Source of the DNA: Viola odorata
Taxonomy: Eukaryota; Streptophyta; Magnoliopsida; Malpighiales; Violaceae
Assembly (NCBI GenBank): GCA_963691705.1
Contig: OY829542.1
Span: 52,927,002 to 52,991,001 of the forward strand
Direction of reading: 5' to 3'
DNA length: 64,000 nucleotides
The notes beneath the pieces are model-generated. The model saw only the letters and a list, made by a program, of their open reading frames with translations. It did not search any database and was not told where the DNA came from. Of this stretch, positions 1 through 12,071 are shown one piece after another. The translations under genes and the position numbers were made by a program. Position 1 is the first letter of the stretch. Every line of letters begins with the position of its first letter.

Positions 1-330
1 AAAAGGGAATGATGAAGGGAGAGAGAGAGTGGTGGGGTGGGGTGTGGTGTAAGTTGGATGATGATGACTTGGTGTCAGGGGAGCCCAATTACCTCAATCA
101 TGGCCTTTGCCTCCCCAAGTAATAATGCCTAACTTTGGTCCCTTCTTCCCTTCTCTCTGTTAAAAAAACAAAATCAACTATTCAACTAATGGTAACTGTT
201 TGTTTGCTTTCTTTTCTTCTCTCTTTTGTTTTTCTACTATGGTAAAATGCAAAACATTTTCTTTTCTTCACTTTTTTTTTCCTTTCTCAATTAAAGTTTC
301 AAATTGAAGTATTAAAAATGAAACATATTA
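1..330. other. AT-rich spacer without a gene
   Basis: No supportable coding sequence is seen. There is a GA/GT-rich opening, then pyrimidine-rich and AT-rich sequence running up to the first MITE. Confidence 0.6.
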
Positions 331-569
331 TACTCCCTCCGGACATAATTATTTGTCATTTTACTGTTCATGCAGACATTTCGAGGATGTCGAATGGCTC
401 GCTATTTGACCCCAAAAAATTTCGTACTTTTTTTCGAACGTACGTTAATCCTTAACGTACGTTCGAGAGAAAATTCGGAAGTTTTTGGGGTCAAATAATA
501 AGTCATTCGACTTCCTCGAAATGCGTGCATGAACAGTAAAACGACAAGTAATTGTGTCCGGAGGGAGTA
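331..569. repeat. Stowaway-type MITE, family A copy 1
   Basis: A 239-bp element, including TA target duplications, begins TACTCCCTCCGGACA and ends with the inverted copy TGTCCGGAGGGAGTA. The inside is also nearly self-complementary: a TTTGACCCCAAAAA arm at about 408 pairs with TTTTTGGGGTCAAA at about 482, around a centre rich in AACGTACGTT. Transcribed, it would fold into one long hairpin. The same interior occurs at 1861-2124 and 25274-25510. TA duplication and CTCCCTCC ends fit Tc1/mariner-derived Stowaway elements. Confidence 0.88.
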
Positions 570-883
570 CTAAAAATAGTTGTCATCCTCTTTCGACACT
601 CAATAGTAGTAATAAAAAAAAGAAAATTACTCGAAAGAGATAGAAAGAACACCCAGAAGAATCTAGAGAGAAAAAAATCAACATTTTTCTTATAAACCAT
701 TTAGTTTTCAATCCCCTAGACTGACTAATCTGGACCTTCACTGAAGTTGAACTTTTTTTCTCGTGACAAAGTTATAGTAAACATGTTCAACATCATAGCT
801 ATTACTTTTTTTCTTTAAAAATACTTAAACCACACCAAAACAAAATAATAATAATGCTTTTTGGACATGAAATTTGTTGTGAA

Positions 884-1101
884 ATACCCCCTCCGTCTTC
901 AATAATTGTCATTTTTCTATTAAAAACTCAAATTATGATTTCTGCCTTCTGTTTTAGTTTTATTACCCAACCAATTAATTTGATTATACTATAAAAAAAT
1001 GGGTAAATTGAAAGTTAAAGTCAAAAAAACGTGGTCCAAAAATTATTATTTTAAATTTATCTACTATTTTAAAAAGTTAATTAATAAAAACCGAAAGAGT
1101 A
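884..1101. repeat. Possible decayed Stowaway-like MITE
   Basis: The left end resembles a Stowaway terminus (TACCCCCTCCGTCTTC). A weak mate (CGAAAGAGTA) lies at about 1092. Internal pairing is poor, so this may be an old, eroded copy. Confidence 0.35.
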
Positions 1102-1638
1102 CGTATAAACAATTTAAAAATATATAAGTACTCTAAAAAATCATCATTCTCTAACAAAATGATTGTATATTACCTTTTGAAAAAATGAAATAAATATATA
1201 TCCTTTTTGGGAGTTATTATTGGGTGAATGCTTGTATTGATTAAGGTTCTTTTTCTGAAATATGTGTTACAAATGCTATTTTTTTCCACACAGTGTGGTC
1301 CCAATTATTTTATTATGTTCATATCCAACGAGAAAATAGAAAATAATTAGCAAAACAAAAACCTTACTGGATTATGTTTCCTTGTTAATGACAATTAAAA
1401 CTAAAATTAGTTTGTGTTAAGCATTAAATAAGCATTAAACTAAAAGTAACATATAAACATAGTAAAAGACACGAAGACATTATTCAATGTGAAAGGAGGT
1501 TTAATCTCTTTTGACTATCAAATGAACTTTTAGTCAAAACTCATTCATTCAACAATTTACTCACACACCATAATTAATTAATTAATTAATATTGCTACCA
1601 TAAATTCCGTTATGGAATGTGTAGAGCTGCTATGCTTT

Positions 1639-1665
<27 letters not shown>
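1639..1665. repeat. (TA)n microsatellite
   Basis: An uninterrupted TA dinucleotide run of about 13 units lies in AT-rich spacer. Confidence 0.9.
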
Positions 1666-1673
<8 letters not shown>

Positions 1674-1860
1674 TACATAGTTAGGAGATACGAATCGATA
1701 CCTAATTTCTTTATGCTTTATATTAAGTATCGTTATTTTAAAATAAAAAGTATCGTTATATCATAATCTTATATGTTAGTTTCTTTTAATAGAATAATAC
1801 AATCTTTATTGGACCTAAATTTATTAAAAAAAGTTCACTATTTTTATATTTAGTATTTAG

Positions 1861-2124
1861 TACTCCCTTCGTCCCCAAAAGGATGTCTTCCTCGCATCCC
1901 AATATTCAGTAGGGAACGCATATCGAGGAGGCCGGATGAGGCACTATTTGACCCCAAAAAATTCCGTACTTTTTTTTGAACGTACGTTAATCTTTAACGT
2001 ACTTCCGAGAAAAGATTCGGGGCAAAATTGTCTCAAATAGTGACTGTTCCGGCCGTCTTAAGATACGTTCCGAAACAGTAAAAGCAAATACTAAAACGAC
2101 ATCTTTTTGGGGACGGAGGGAGTA
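1861..2124. repeat. Stowaway-type MITE, family A copy 2
   Basis: Ends TACTCCCTTCGTCCCC and GGGGACGGAGGGAGTA are inverted copies with TA duplications. The interior matches the element at 331-569, including the TTTGACCCCAAAAAA arm and the ACGTACGTTAATC centre. It also shares with 25274-25510 a block containing CGAGGAGGCCGGATGA. Confidence 0.88.
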
Positions 2125-2618
2125 ATTTTTTTTATGATATCATCAAATCATTAGTATTTGTTAAATTATTCATTAATGAAATAAATATTTAGAACTTTTT
2201 TTAAAAGGAGGAGTTAAGTAAAGGTTAACACTCAACATTAATAATAATTAATAATTAATGAATAATGCATGAGAGACATGAGGCTTCACATCAAGTATCT
2301 AGTCATCAAATGTGTTCCCTTGAAGATCAAAGTTGATCGTATTTCAGGACCATTAAAGAAGGAATTAAGAGCAATGCAATAAATATGCCAGGCACCTTTG
2401 TGCCAATTTAATTGAAGATGTTTGCAACCAAGCATGGATATTCCTATGGTAAATCATCTTTTTTGGATGTGAAAACCATTCTCTCTCCCTTTAATACTCA
2501 AACCAACTCTAATTAATAATAAAGTAACCATTAAGAGGAGCAATTGTAAGTTGTTTTTACTTAGAATTAAAAATACTAATAATAGCCAGAATTGTCATAA
2601 CTCATGCTCCATGGTTAG
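2125..2618. other. AT-rich spacer without a gene
   Basis: No ORF with recognisable protein features and no clear repeat ends were seen in this segment. Confidence 0.5.
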
Positions 2619-2905
2619 GTTTTTTTTTTTTTAGTAAGACTATGGTGAGGTGTTTGGTAAGCAGCAAACATTAAACTTAAAACAAACGACCTACATATTC
2701 GTCAAACACCGGATACTCTGGGATGATATTAGTAATTTTGAAGAGCTGTACGGAAAGGTTGGAACAAGAGGTTTTATCCAGGTAGTCACTCGCGCAATAA
2801 CAAGTCTACAAAGTTAGATCGAAACGCGACTGCTTGGCCTCAGAAATAAGCTGATCCCTGCGAAGCTAGACATACCACATGATAATACAAACAAAGCACC
2901 TCAAT

Positions 2906-3345
2906 GGTATTTTTGACCTTTCATCACTAACGAGAAGAATCCGATATATGTACCTCTCGATATATATCTCCACCCATAGTCAAGGCTATATATACTGGCT
3001 CTACCAGGTAAGTATACTACTTGTACGACATACTAGGGAAATTATCGGGTAAAGGGACAGGTATCAGTAATGGCTGACCAAGCCCAAGCGACATGTGTCC
3101 AAAGTGACCCATAGGGCGAGGCTATAAATACCTCCTATCACCCTTTCACACAGGGATATACACACACGCGTACGCGTACTGAAGCTCTTCCCGCACAACT
3201 ACCCAAATATCTACCTCAACCCGATAGTTTCCCTTACCGCCTATTCTCATCATGTATACTGACTTGATCGCCGGAGCCTCTACGCCGGAGACCCCCTCTG
3301 GAGCTTTGCAGGTGGCATAGGACCAACGAGACAGTCCACATCAGC
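2906..3345 (+). mobile_element. Probable LTR fragment (Ty3/gypsy-like)
   Basis: This GC-richer block has an LTR promoter layout: TATAAATACCTCC at about 3123, then a segment with GACTTGATCGCCGGAGCC and GCCGGAGACCCCCTCTGG near 3260-3300. Similar arrangements occur at the R/U5 part of many plant Ty3/gypsy LTRs. I could not find paired TG...CA ends or a target duplication, so the limits are approximate and the assignment is an inference from composition and motif order. Confidence 0.5.
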
Positions 3346-3673
3346 ACACCAGATTACAGAATCACCCTCACCCCAGATCCAGGATTATCACCACATAATA
3401 AAATAACACAACATACACCAGAACTGAGTCTGAAAACTCCCTCTTGAACCGCATAACTGCCTCCACGATTGCACCATAGAATCAATATCATATGAAACCC
3501 CCCACCAATCAAGAAAAAAATTCCCACACCCTACGAGCCAAAGAATAGTGGAGTAGAACATGATTTGTTGCTTCTAATTCGGACGAGCAAAGAGGGCACA
3601 TCGCCTCATGCTCCGCAAGGATATGACGTCATCAAAAGTGCTATTTAGTAGCTAATCTCTCCTAGTAAGCCAA

Positions 3674-5013
3674 TGATTGAGCTTAATTTGTTGTAATTTT
3701 ACTACCTATTTTAATGAATCTTGAATGGTGATTCTACTAATATTAGTATGATTTCCATATTTTTTGCAGAAAGCAGTCCTGAAGAGCAAATAGTGGAAAA
3801 GAGGCAGAAAAGAGTCATTTCTAGGCAGAATGGAGCAAACACTTTTCTTGACCACTCTCTTGGCCAAGAGGAGTCGTCTGGGCTGGCAGAAGATTTTGTC
3901 TTTCCGAGCGATACTTGCAGAAGATATCTAATGCGATTACGATTGCTGGTCTTATCCGCAGAAGAGTTGGAGTGGCATCCTTCCTTCTTTATCTCAGCTT
4001 TTTAGACTTCTAATCGGAGAGGAAGAGTGATTAAATACAATTAAAGTTTAATTAGGATTTATATATTTATTTATTTATAGAGATATTATTGAGGGAGGAA
4101 ACTATATATAGTCTCCCTAATATTTTAAAGGAGAACAACCAGTGACGTCTAACAACCTCTCTTCTTTCTTTTCTCTTGTTTTGAAGACTATAAAGAAATA
4201 TTTGTGCATCAATGATCAACCTTGAAGACGCAGAGATTTTATATTTAAACAGTTTTATCGTTTTCTTTATTTTTCTTGTCTTTCTCTAGCTAACCTTTCT
4301 TATTCCTGGTAAAGGCAATTAAAGTTATGATTCTAAGTATTTGTGAGATATAAATTGCTCTTCTTAATTTTTATCTTTGCATATATTTATTCTCTAAAAT
4401 ACTCGAACACTTTTCATATTAGGTTTATGTCTGATCAATCTAGATTGTAATATGAAACCGTCATTTTTTTTTGTTACGGCAACCCTTGTTTGGGCCAAGA
4501 GGATCGAAGTAGATAAACTAGCATTAAAGGATCTACCGCAAACTACAGGAATAGTATTTAGGTTGAAGCCTCGATTGACAACCGAGGTGCCAAGGCTTAG
4601 AATTGTCTTCCCCTAATTGATAATCAATCAATTTTAGTAAACCTTTTAACCAGCAAGCGTACCTTGATTCTATAACAATTCTGTAGACTATAAAGAAATA
4701 TTTGTGCATCAATTATCGAATACTTATAAATCATAACTTGTTTTAACTTTTACTAAGAACCTTTTTATCTGACTTTTCGTTCTTGACCTGTTTCATGTCC
4801 AAGAATAATACTCTTGGTCTGTTTCTTTTTATTTGCCTTTTCAATTCTTAGTTTTAAAACAAAAACCCCTCATTCACCTAAGTGTTTAATTTTGGTCTTT
4901 TATCTTGTTTTAAGTCTACCCATTCTCTGTGGATCGAACCTATCACCACTATTTGTAATCTTTTGTAAGTACTAATAAGTTTTATTTATTTTTTACGGAC
5001 TTGACACCCATCA
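3674..5013 (+). mobile_element. Solo LTR, TGAT...ATCA family, copy 1
   Basis: The sequence starts TGATTGAGCTTAATTTG and ends GACACCCATCA. It is flanked on both sides by the 5-bp duplication GCCAA (3669-3673 and 5014-5018). No internal domain or second LTR is present, so this is a solo LTR left by LTR-LTR recombination. Family marks shared with 43678-45317, 6079-7259 and 45901-48516 include TTTTGCAGA near the start, CTTGGCCAAGA, a CTAGCTAA...TTGGTAAAG block and TGTGGATCGAACC near the end. A 29-bp stretch starting AGACTATAAAGAAATA occurs twice inside it (about 4184 and 4685). The retrotransposon lineage was not assigned. Confidence 0.88.
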
Positions 5014-6078
5014 GCCAACCACATAAAAACTTGAACCTTTTGCGGGACACTTTTAAACCAAACCGTGTGTAACATGGAATCTATGTCTGCCCAACCAACC
5101 ACTTGACAAAGATGCAACTAGTAAGTGCTATTACTGACGGTATACCCTCCATCCGAGGAAAGAAACAACTTCACCACATCTTCCTTGTTACAGATAAGTT
5201 GCACCATGCGGAGCAAGTCGAGAAGAGAGGACGTTGCGCCCTGCTCCTCCCCAACAAGTTGGCGTAACCAATGAAAATGCCACCACCATAAATCATTTAG
5301 CCACATCCTCATTTCTCCTACCGTCGCCTCTTGATTAGCTGACATTGCATATAGAGAAGGAAAACTGTCCACAATAACCGAGTTCCTCACCCAATGTGAA
5401 TGCCAAAAACAAATTAGAAGCGGGTTCCTCACTATATATCTTAAGGATTTGTTCCACACCGATGCAGATTCACAAAAACCTAAATGAATACCAGTCATAC
5501 CCGTGACATTTGAGATACACTGATTCGCGGCTGAAAAGAGTTGTCGTATCCGTATTCCTCAGATCACCTCCCAAAAAAAAAACTTTCCCTCGCCATTGCG
5601 AATTTTCCATACCCATTTAAACAATAACACTTTATTTTTGTCAAGAATAAACTCAATACCGAGGCCACCAAAGCACTTATCAACCACCACACGTTGCCAC
5701 GCGACTTTGCTTAAAGACACGCCTTCTTTAGAACCCCGCCATAAAAATCTACGTAACCTTTTCTAAAAATTCTAAGCTACCCCGATAGGGATGCGATAAA
5801 TAAATAAATAATAAAGAGATCAACTATTTGACGAGAGCAATCCGACCCGCAATTGAAGGAAGTTTCCCCTTCCAAGTTGCCAAGCAATCTTTGACCTTCT
5901 CAAGCAAGGGTTATCATAGCTTTTTACACCTAGGATTCACCCCCAATGGGACTCTCAAATACTTCACCAGCAGAGCTTCAAACTTGCACGCTATAGAGCT
6001 TTTAAAACCTTTAAAATTTTAGATTTATTAGTAAACATTTAGATAATTAAATAAAAATTGTTCACGTACATACGTGTT

Positions 6079-7259
6079 TGATTGATCATTAATTTCTTAT
6101 GATTTATTGTCTAAATTCTAGCTAATTTGGACAGTAAAGCTATTTAATTTCTATCAGTTTCCTTGTATTTGCAGATCATGATTGGATGCAGAAAGAATGG
6201 AGAAAAACTATATCTGGAGCGAAAATCAGACAATCAACAGTCTTGGCCAAGATTATCAAGGCTAGAAACGTGATGTGCTAGGAGTCACGGGATTTTGAGC
6301 TAAAAGAGTGGATTTGACAGCTGGAGATGAGGAAGACGTGATCCAAGATCAAATCTTTTCATGGATTATCCTCATTTTAACAAACAATCAAATATTTTAT
6401 TTAGTTTTGAATTTGAACAATTTAAATTTGTAATTTGTAATTTGAACAAGAGTTGGAGTTAGAATAGAACAGCTTGGGCAAGATTGACCACAATCACGTG
6501 ACACGCCTTCTCTTCCTCCTCCTCTATTCACAACAAAATTGCTCTGTATTTTTCCAATTCGGAAATTACAAATTTATTCCCCCTTTTATTATTAATAAAA
6601 TTCTATTTTCTTCATGATTATGTTCGGCTAGAACATCATCATTATTGGTCAGGGGTGATTAAGCAGAGTTCTTATGCATTGCGAGGTCTAAGTATTCTTA
6701 ATAATTTTTATCTCTATAATTATTTATTTTCTAGTTTAACAAATTACTTCCTTGTTAAAGTTTAGAATTGACGACTCAGAGTTTAGCTTGGAAGTCCTAG
6801 TTGAATGAATAATATAATTCATACCCGACTGACAACCGAAGGTAAACTTGAATTAGGCGTTGTCATAGCAGTGCTATGGAGATGAAGATGAACAACATTG
6901 AACCAATGACTGAAGCATAAGAACACAACTCTCAAAAGTACCCTGACCAAGAATTCTTATCCTTGAGTTTTCCACCCAAATATTTCAGCTTGGCCAAGAT
7001 TGACCACAATCCCGTGACCACAGTACCTTGACCAAGATTATTTTACTGTTTAATTGTTATTTTCTTGTTTTAGTTTCAGAACCAACCAACCAATTCAGTG
7101 ACGAGGAAGTCAAAACTAGAACTACGAAATCCTAGAGGTTTCTGTGGAGGATCCTCTTACCGCTATCTACAAGCTCATTGTGAGTAGAGTAAGTTGTAAT
7201 TTCTCCCCTATTTCACATACATTTATACAACTATTTTTGACGCTCTCGACAGACGATCA
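6079..7259 (+). mobile_element. Solo LTR, TGAT...ATCA family, copy 2
   Basis: It starts TGATTGATCATTAATTTC and ends GACAGACGATCA, with a 5-bp duplication GTGTT on each side (6074-6078 and 7260-7264). Like copy 1 it has TTTGCAGATCATGATTGG early, CTTGGCCAAGATT marks, and TGTGGAGGATCCTCTTACC near the end. At 1181 bp it is shorter than the other copies. No coding domains are present. Confidence 0.85.
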
Positions 7260-7264
7260 GTGTT

Positions 7265-9055
7265 CATTTAACAAATAAACCCATAGATGTACCATATAAA
7301 AATTGAGTTGACACTTCAAATTTGAAGTAGTAAAGAGTGAGTTGACATTTCAAGGTGAAATCCGCCAACTAAACCAAATCTAAAATGTATGGCCTGTTTA
7401 GGATTGTCTTCTAATGTATTTTACTTTCTCTCACTATTGATCCAATAACTAAAACAAATTACAAAATTGATTTTTTCTACCGGAAACGGTTATAAGAGAG
7501 GAAGCAATCCTAAAGTAAAGATAGTCGAGATATCACATCATCCTAGTCCATAATCCATATAGCAGCCATGAACATGGTGGATCCCACAATACTTGAAGAA
7601 AATCTCTCACGTGATCACGATAAATTATATACTACTCTTGGTTTTCCATTTTAAAATATATACAAAGATCGCCCAACTAATAAAATTATTACATGTACAC
7701 AGTGAATAGTTATAAAAGATAAAAATGACAAAATTTAAAATTTAAAAATTTTAAAAACCTAAGTAATGAGGGGTGAACTCTTAGGGGATCCTTTTATATA
7801 TAATCACTCACTAATATCATATCATGATATTATTAATTAGACGATCTTTTTATACATGTTGAGATGGAAAGCCGAGAATAATGCATACTTTCTCCTTTCT
7901 CGCTTGTCCACCAAATCATCCATTCCCATCAACGGCTGTGATCAAATCCAATGGTCAAGAAACAGACTCTATCGGTGGGCCCATACTATCCCTGTGAATC
8001 GTTCATTATGCAATAAGCCAGTTAGGCTGCTATAGACAACCATCAAATCAAGAGCATGTATGTATGGTGATAATTGGAAGCAGACAGATCAACTTTTGGT
8101 TCTCTTCCCTCATCAACTGTGGGCCCCACAATTTTATCTTCCCTTTATGATGAAAATCTTTTTATTAAATTCTTTTATTTTCTATTTTTATTTTTGCTTT
8201 TAATTTCTCCTGGGTCATGCGATTAGCACGACGGGGGTGTTACGGGACAAAAGCGTCGCTTTCTAAAACTTTTCTATTTTGGTAATAAAAAGAGACTCAT
8301 TTCACCTGTCTCAGTGCAACGCCGCGTTGCAGTTTCCGCGCGTGTGGAACACTACACTGGCGAAATGTAACTAGTTTCTTTTCATGGTTTGAACGACAGA
8401 CGTGGTTTTCACGTTCAGGGGAGAGCGTGGGAGTGAGGTCGTGCCATCTGCCTAATAATTGGATAATAAATCAGATGGCTAAGGTTGGCGGCTAGCTTTG
8501 GTCAGCTTAAATCCACAAAAGACACCAAACAATTCCATCTCAGATTTCACATTCACAATAAAAGCCAAAAATATTTAAATTTAAGGAATTAAATATTTGT
8601 AAGAAAGATTTCATTTAATAAACCACTTATAAATTTAAGTAATTATATTATTAATTATCATTACATATCGAAAGTATAACTTACATTATAAAAATAATTA
8701 CGTTAACCAGTTGAAATGTAACAATTAATTAATCAAAAAATTCCATACATTTTAAAATTTGTGTTAAGTTAGTAACTTAAAAGGGATAGAAATGGTGAAA
8801 GATATTGGTTTGTAACTAAAAATAATTATTTAACTTTCTTAAAATTATAAATTATACCAATAAATGAAATAATTTTTTTAAAAAAAATGACAACTTTTTA
8901 GATACGAGGGATAACGTTTTTAAAATATATATATATATAATTAATTTGTTGGAACAAAATGGTTGAATTTACAAGTAAGCCAAGCCGAGAGGGGAGCCGA
9001 TTAACAGAGTCCATGCAAAGTAAGTAACAACAAACAATAAAGGTTAGTCATTTTC
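7265..9055. other. Gene-free spacer with a GC-richer block
   Basis: Mostly AT-rich. A GC-richer block at about 7880-8530 contains GGTGGGCCC-type stretches and a perfect 7-bp-arm inverted repeat (TGCAACGCCGCGTTGCA at about 8317). It looks like promoter or repeat sequence, but I see no ORF that could be its gene. Confidence 0.45.
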
Positions 9056-9080
9056 AGAGAGAGAGAGAGAGAGAGAGGAG
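9056..9080. repeat. (GA)n microsatellite
   Basis: A run of GA dinucleotides lies in a longer purine-rich stretch (about 9055-9160) with CACGTGGG nearby at about 9098. Confidence 0.8.
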
Positions 9081-9804
9081 ACAGAGGAGAGTGGAGTTCA
9101 CGTGGGATGAGAGGGTGCGGGAAATAAGGGAGAGCGTGGCGGAAGAGAGAGGAGAGAGAAAGTTACTTTGGTGGTTTGTTTGGTTTTGTTTGTTTGCCTT
9201 TTGTAAACTGTAACCATTCGTCCGCTTTAGAACTCACGTGGACCAAACATGTCTTTGCCTGGAGACACGTGCCTCCACACCCCCTCCTCGTCCCCACTGT
9301 TTTTCTGTGGGGCCCACCATACACTGCTCACACACAATACAATCGTGCGTGTCATCTTGTCCCCTCACGCCCCGACACCCACCCCCTTCACAATCATTTG
9401 AACTCCCTTCTTAAATTATTGCTTCTTTATTCTTCTCCTCCTTCTTCCTCTCCGCGCGTGTTCTACACCCGCTTTTCTCCTCCTGAAAATCTATGGGGGA
9501 TTGCCGGATTGGTGCTCTTTTTGTCATACTAAGCGGACTTGTAATGTTCCAGTCACGAATTAGATAAATTTATTTTACTTTACTTTACAGTATAAGAAAT
9601 GTATGGCTAAATAAATATCTCGAGATAATTACGCATTTTATTTTAACTAAATTACTTTAATGGTACTGTTATTCATCATTTCGAAACGAAAAGAAAAATT
9701 TATGTTCTCTATATTTTTTTAAAAACAGTAATCAATAACTACTTTAATTATTATAAAAATAGGTTGAGAGTTAGTACTTTTTGGAGAACAAATGGAGTAA
9801 TACA
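9081..9804. other. Purine-rich then pyrimidine-rich spacer
   Basis: A strongly strand-asymmetric block is GA-rich up to about 9165, then CT-rich to about 9490. It resembles a plant promoter or 5' UTR. The longest ORF (9176-9532) is low in complexity and matches no family I know, so I do not call a gene. Confidence 0.4.
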
Positions 9805-10060
9805 TACTCCCTCCGGGACAAAATAAACGACGTTTTTCTACTGAAAAGTCGGTCCAAAATAAATGACGTTCACACTTTTCAAAGCATAATTTGCATCCAT
9901 TTGACTTATTTTACCCCTACCCTCATCCCATCTTCCTCCTTTCCATTCATGACATGTTCGTAAATTTGGGAGTGAACAAAAGGTAAAATTGGTAAATTAA
10001 TTATTGGCTTAATTTTACTTACTATTTAAAAAAGTCATTTATTTTGCACCGGAGGGAGTA
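9805..10060. repeat. Stowaway-type MITE, family B
   Basis: Ends TACTCCCTCCGGGACAAA and the inverted TTTGCACCGGAGGGAGTA with TA duplications. The subterminal AAATAAACGACG pairs with GTCATTTATTTTG. The interior differs from family A. Confidence 0.85.
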
Positions 10061-10588
10061 ATTATTAGTGTGATGAGAGTGCATTACTGAAGTTTACATG
10101 CTATTTTATTTATTTATTTCGCAGACACATAAAATTTTAACTTCAATTGATTTAAAATAAAACTAACACTTTATTTAATCAACACACCTTAATTATTTAA
10201 TTAACACACCTTAATCATTTAATTAGAACCAACAAAGAACTTTGTTAGTAATAGTTGTCAATTGGTCAATAATTTAAAGCTGGTTGGATTTTTCAACTTA
10301 ATTAGCAGCAATGATACTAACAAGAATTAATGAATTTCCTATGAAGCTACTCCTTTCATTATTTTATAAACGTAAAATTAACAGAAAATACACATTAAAA
10401 AAATACTAATATACAGAAGGCTAACGATTGTTTTGAAAATGAAAAAAAAATCTAATTACTTCTTATATTAACCAATAAAAAATTAAGTATTAATGACTAA
10501 TTAGTCTAAATTTTTAACGGGTGTTTTAAAAAATCTAATTGGCAACTTTTTTCAAAAACAATTTTTTTTCAGTCACGTATATAAAACA
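10061..10588. other. AT-rich spacer without a gene
   Basis: Very AT-rich sequence with scattered short repeats (for example TTAATCATTTAATTA near 10200). No gene or clear element was recognised. Confidence 0.5.
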
Positions 10589-10601
10589 AAAGAGAGATTG
10601 C

Positions 10602-10964
10602 TTTTTTTTTTAATAAGCTAAGGAGATATTATTAAGGTGCCATTAGGGAAATGACAGCCAAAAAGAGAAAGGAATATACAAAAACTCACAGCAGCTGCGG
10701 ACAGAAGCTTGAGCAACCCAGCGAGAAGAACAAGCTAAGCTACAAACCTACGAAACTATGAAACTACCAGGCACAGCCAACGACAACCCACCCCCTAACT
10801 ACTGCTGAGAGCACAGAGGCAGGGACCAGCCCCTAGCAAGAGACAAGCGAAGCTGAACGACAGCCCCAAACATATAACCACGTAGAGGACATTTCCATTT
10901 GAGCAGATGAGTATGGAAAAGAATGATCCCTGCTCCGAAGCCAGCGCCTCCAAGTAGAGAAGAT
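10602..10964 (-). mobile_element. LINE 3'-end fragment
   Basis: A T tract followed by AATAAGCTAAGGAGATATTATT marks the poly(A) end of a LINE on the minus strand; the LINE at 59553 has the same style of end. It is flanked by an imperfect target duplication (AAAGAGAGATTGC at about 10589; AAAGAGGGATTAC at about 10966), so it is a complete but 5'-truncated insertion of about 360 bp. Confidence 0.7.
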
Positions 10965-10979
10965 AAAAGAGGGATTACT

Positions 10980-11418
10980 TGTTCACTCTTTAATTAAGAG
11001 TTAGGACTTAGGACCATGTGAAATGACAGGGAAATTCTAAAGATAATGTTCTCATCATTAAGCTTCTTATTTAAAAGTTGCATGCTGCGTAATCATTGAT
11101 ATTTGAGGATTAGCAGATTACTAAAAAATTATTTATTTGCCAACAATTAAAATTCTCTCAAATAATTACAGAACTAATAATTTTTTTCATGATTCATGTC
11201 GGATCATTATATATATATATATATATATACACACAATCATGATCGGGTTAGGAATATGTCATTCCAATGTTTAGATGCATGGATGGACATGGATGATGGA
11301 CCCCTTCCATTCCATCTTCCTGTTCTTCGTTGACCACTAGTGATTTGTAAGAGATGATCTAGATCTTGGAATACTTTTGGAAACTTAATACAAACATATT
11401 TCACATTCAATAACAATA
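10980..11418. other. Spacer with (TA)n microsatellite
   Basis: AT-rich sequence containing a TA run at 11208-11229. No coding sequence could be supported. Confidence 0.6.
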
Positions 11419-11549
11419 TACTCCCTCTAGTGCAAATTAAATATCTTTCTCGCGTCCCAATATTCAGTAGGTTTAACACTAAAAATACAAGTAAAAGCTA
11501 CAGTAAAAGCAAATCCTAAAACGACGTTTAATTCACACCGGAGGGAGTA
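11419..11549. repeat. Short Stowaway-type MITE
   Basis: TACTCCCTCTAGTGCAAATT at the left pairs with AATTCACACCGGAGGGAGTA at the right, with TA duplications. At 131 bp it is the shortest MITE of this type here. Confidence 0.8.
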
Positions 11550-11947
11550 TAATACAAGGATAAAATACCTTACTTATTTTCATTCATTCTATTATATTGT
11601 ACTCTATTTCTCTTTTAAAAGTAATGTCTTGGTCTCTCTTTTTATTTCTAAAAAAACGTCATTTTAAAAATATATTGAAAAATTAAAATTAATTGATTGG
11701 ATGTATTTAATAGAGTCATTTAGAATCGACTAAAAATATATAAAAAAAACAAAAATTAATCAATCATTTTCTTAATTTTTGTGCATGAGTTATTTTTTAG
11801 ACAACAAATAAAATACTTTAAAGTCTCTCTCCAATTCGCAAACAATTTTTCTTAGATATTAATATTTTTTTATTGAATTTCTTTAAAATTGGATTTGTCA
11901 CATAATTAATTTAAACATGCTAATACTAGTAAAAGATGAGTAGCAAA

Positions 11948-12071
11948 GATACTCACTTTTAACTCAAATTTCGAGTTTGAATATGAGAAATGAAAAAAAA
12001 TCATATTGGGATACTCACTTTTAACTCAAGTTTCGAGTTTGAATATGAGAAATGAAAAAAAATCATATTGG
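11948..12071. repeat. 62-bp tandem duplication
   Basis: Two adjacent 62-bp units begin GATACTCACTTTTAACTCAA and differ at about one base. A local duplication in spacer DNA. Confidence 0.9.

Larger units (their letters stand above)
2619..6020 (-). mobile_element. Decayed LINE retrotransposon, interrupted
   Basis: Read on the minus strand, this is a 5'-truncated plant LINE. From high to low coordinates it shows the end of the reverse transcriptase (KYLRVPLGVNPR then LATWKGKLPSIAGRIALV near 5830-5980), a thumb/linker region (FLWRGSKEG and LLFKWVWKI near 5600-5770), and the zf-RVT zinc-finger region (AEHEAMCPLC, NHVLLHYSLARRVW near 3550-3640). A T tract at 2619-2632 would be the poly(A) tail. 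Many in-frame stops show it is dead. It is split by the solo LTR at 3674-5013, and reading resumes in frame across the empty site. The piece at 2680-2905 looks like the C-terminal tail, but its join to 3346 is unclear because an LTR-like segment lies between. What is seen is the motif order; the element type follows from it. Confidence 0.8.

Noticed and set aside
9176..9532. 118-codon ORF after the GA-rich tract
   Set aside because: Low-complexity pyrimidine-rich sequence coding Ser/Pro/Leu runs, with no recognisable domain.
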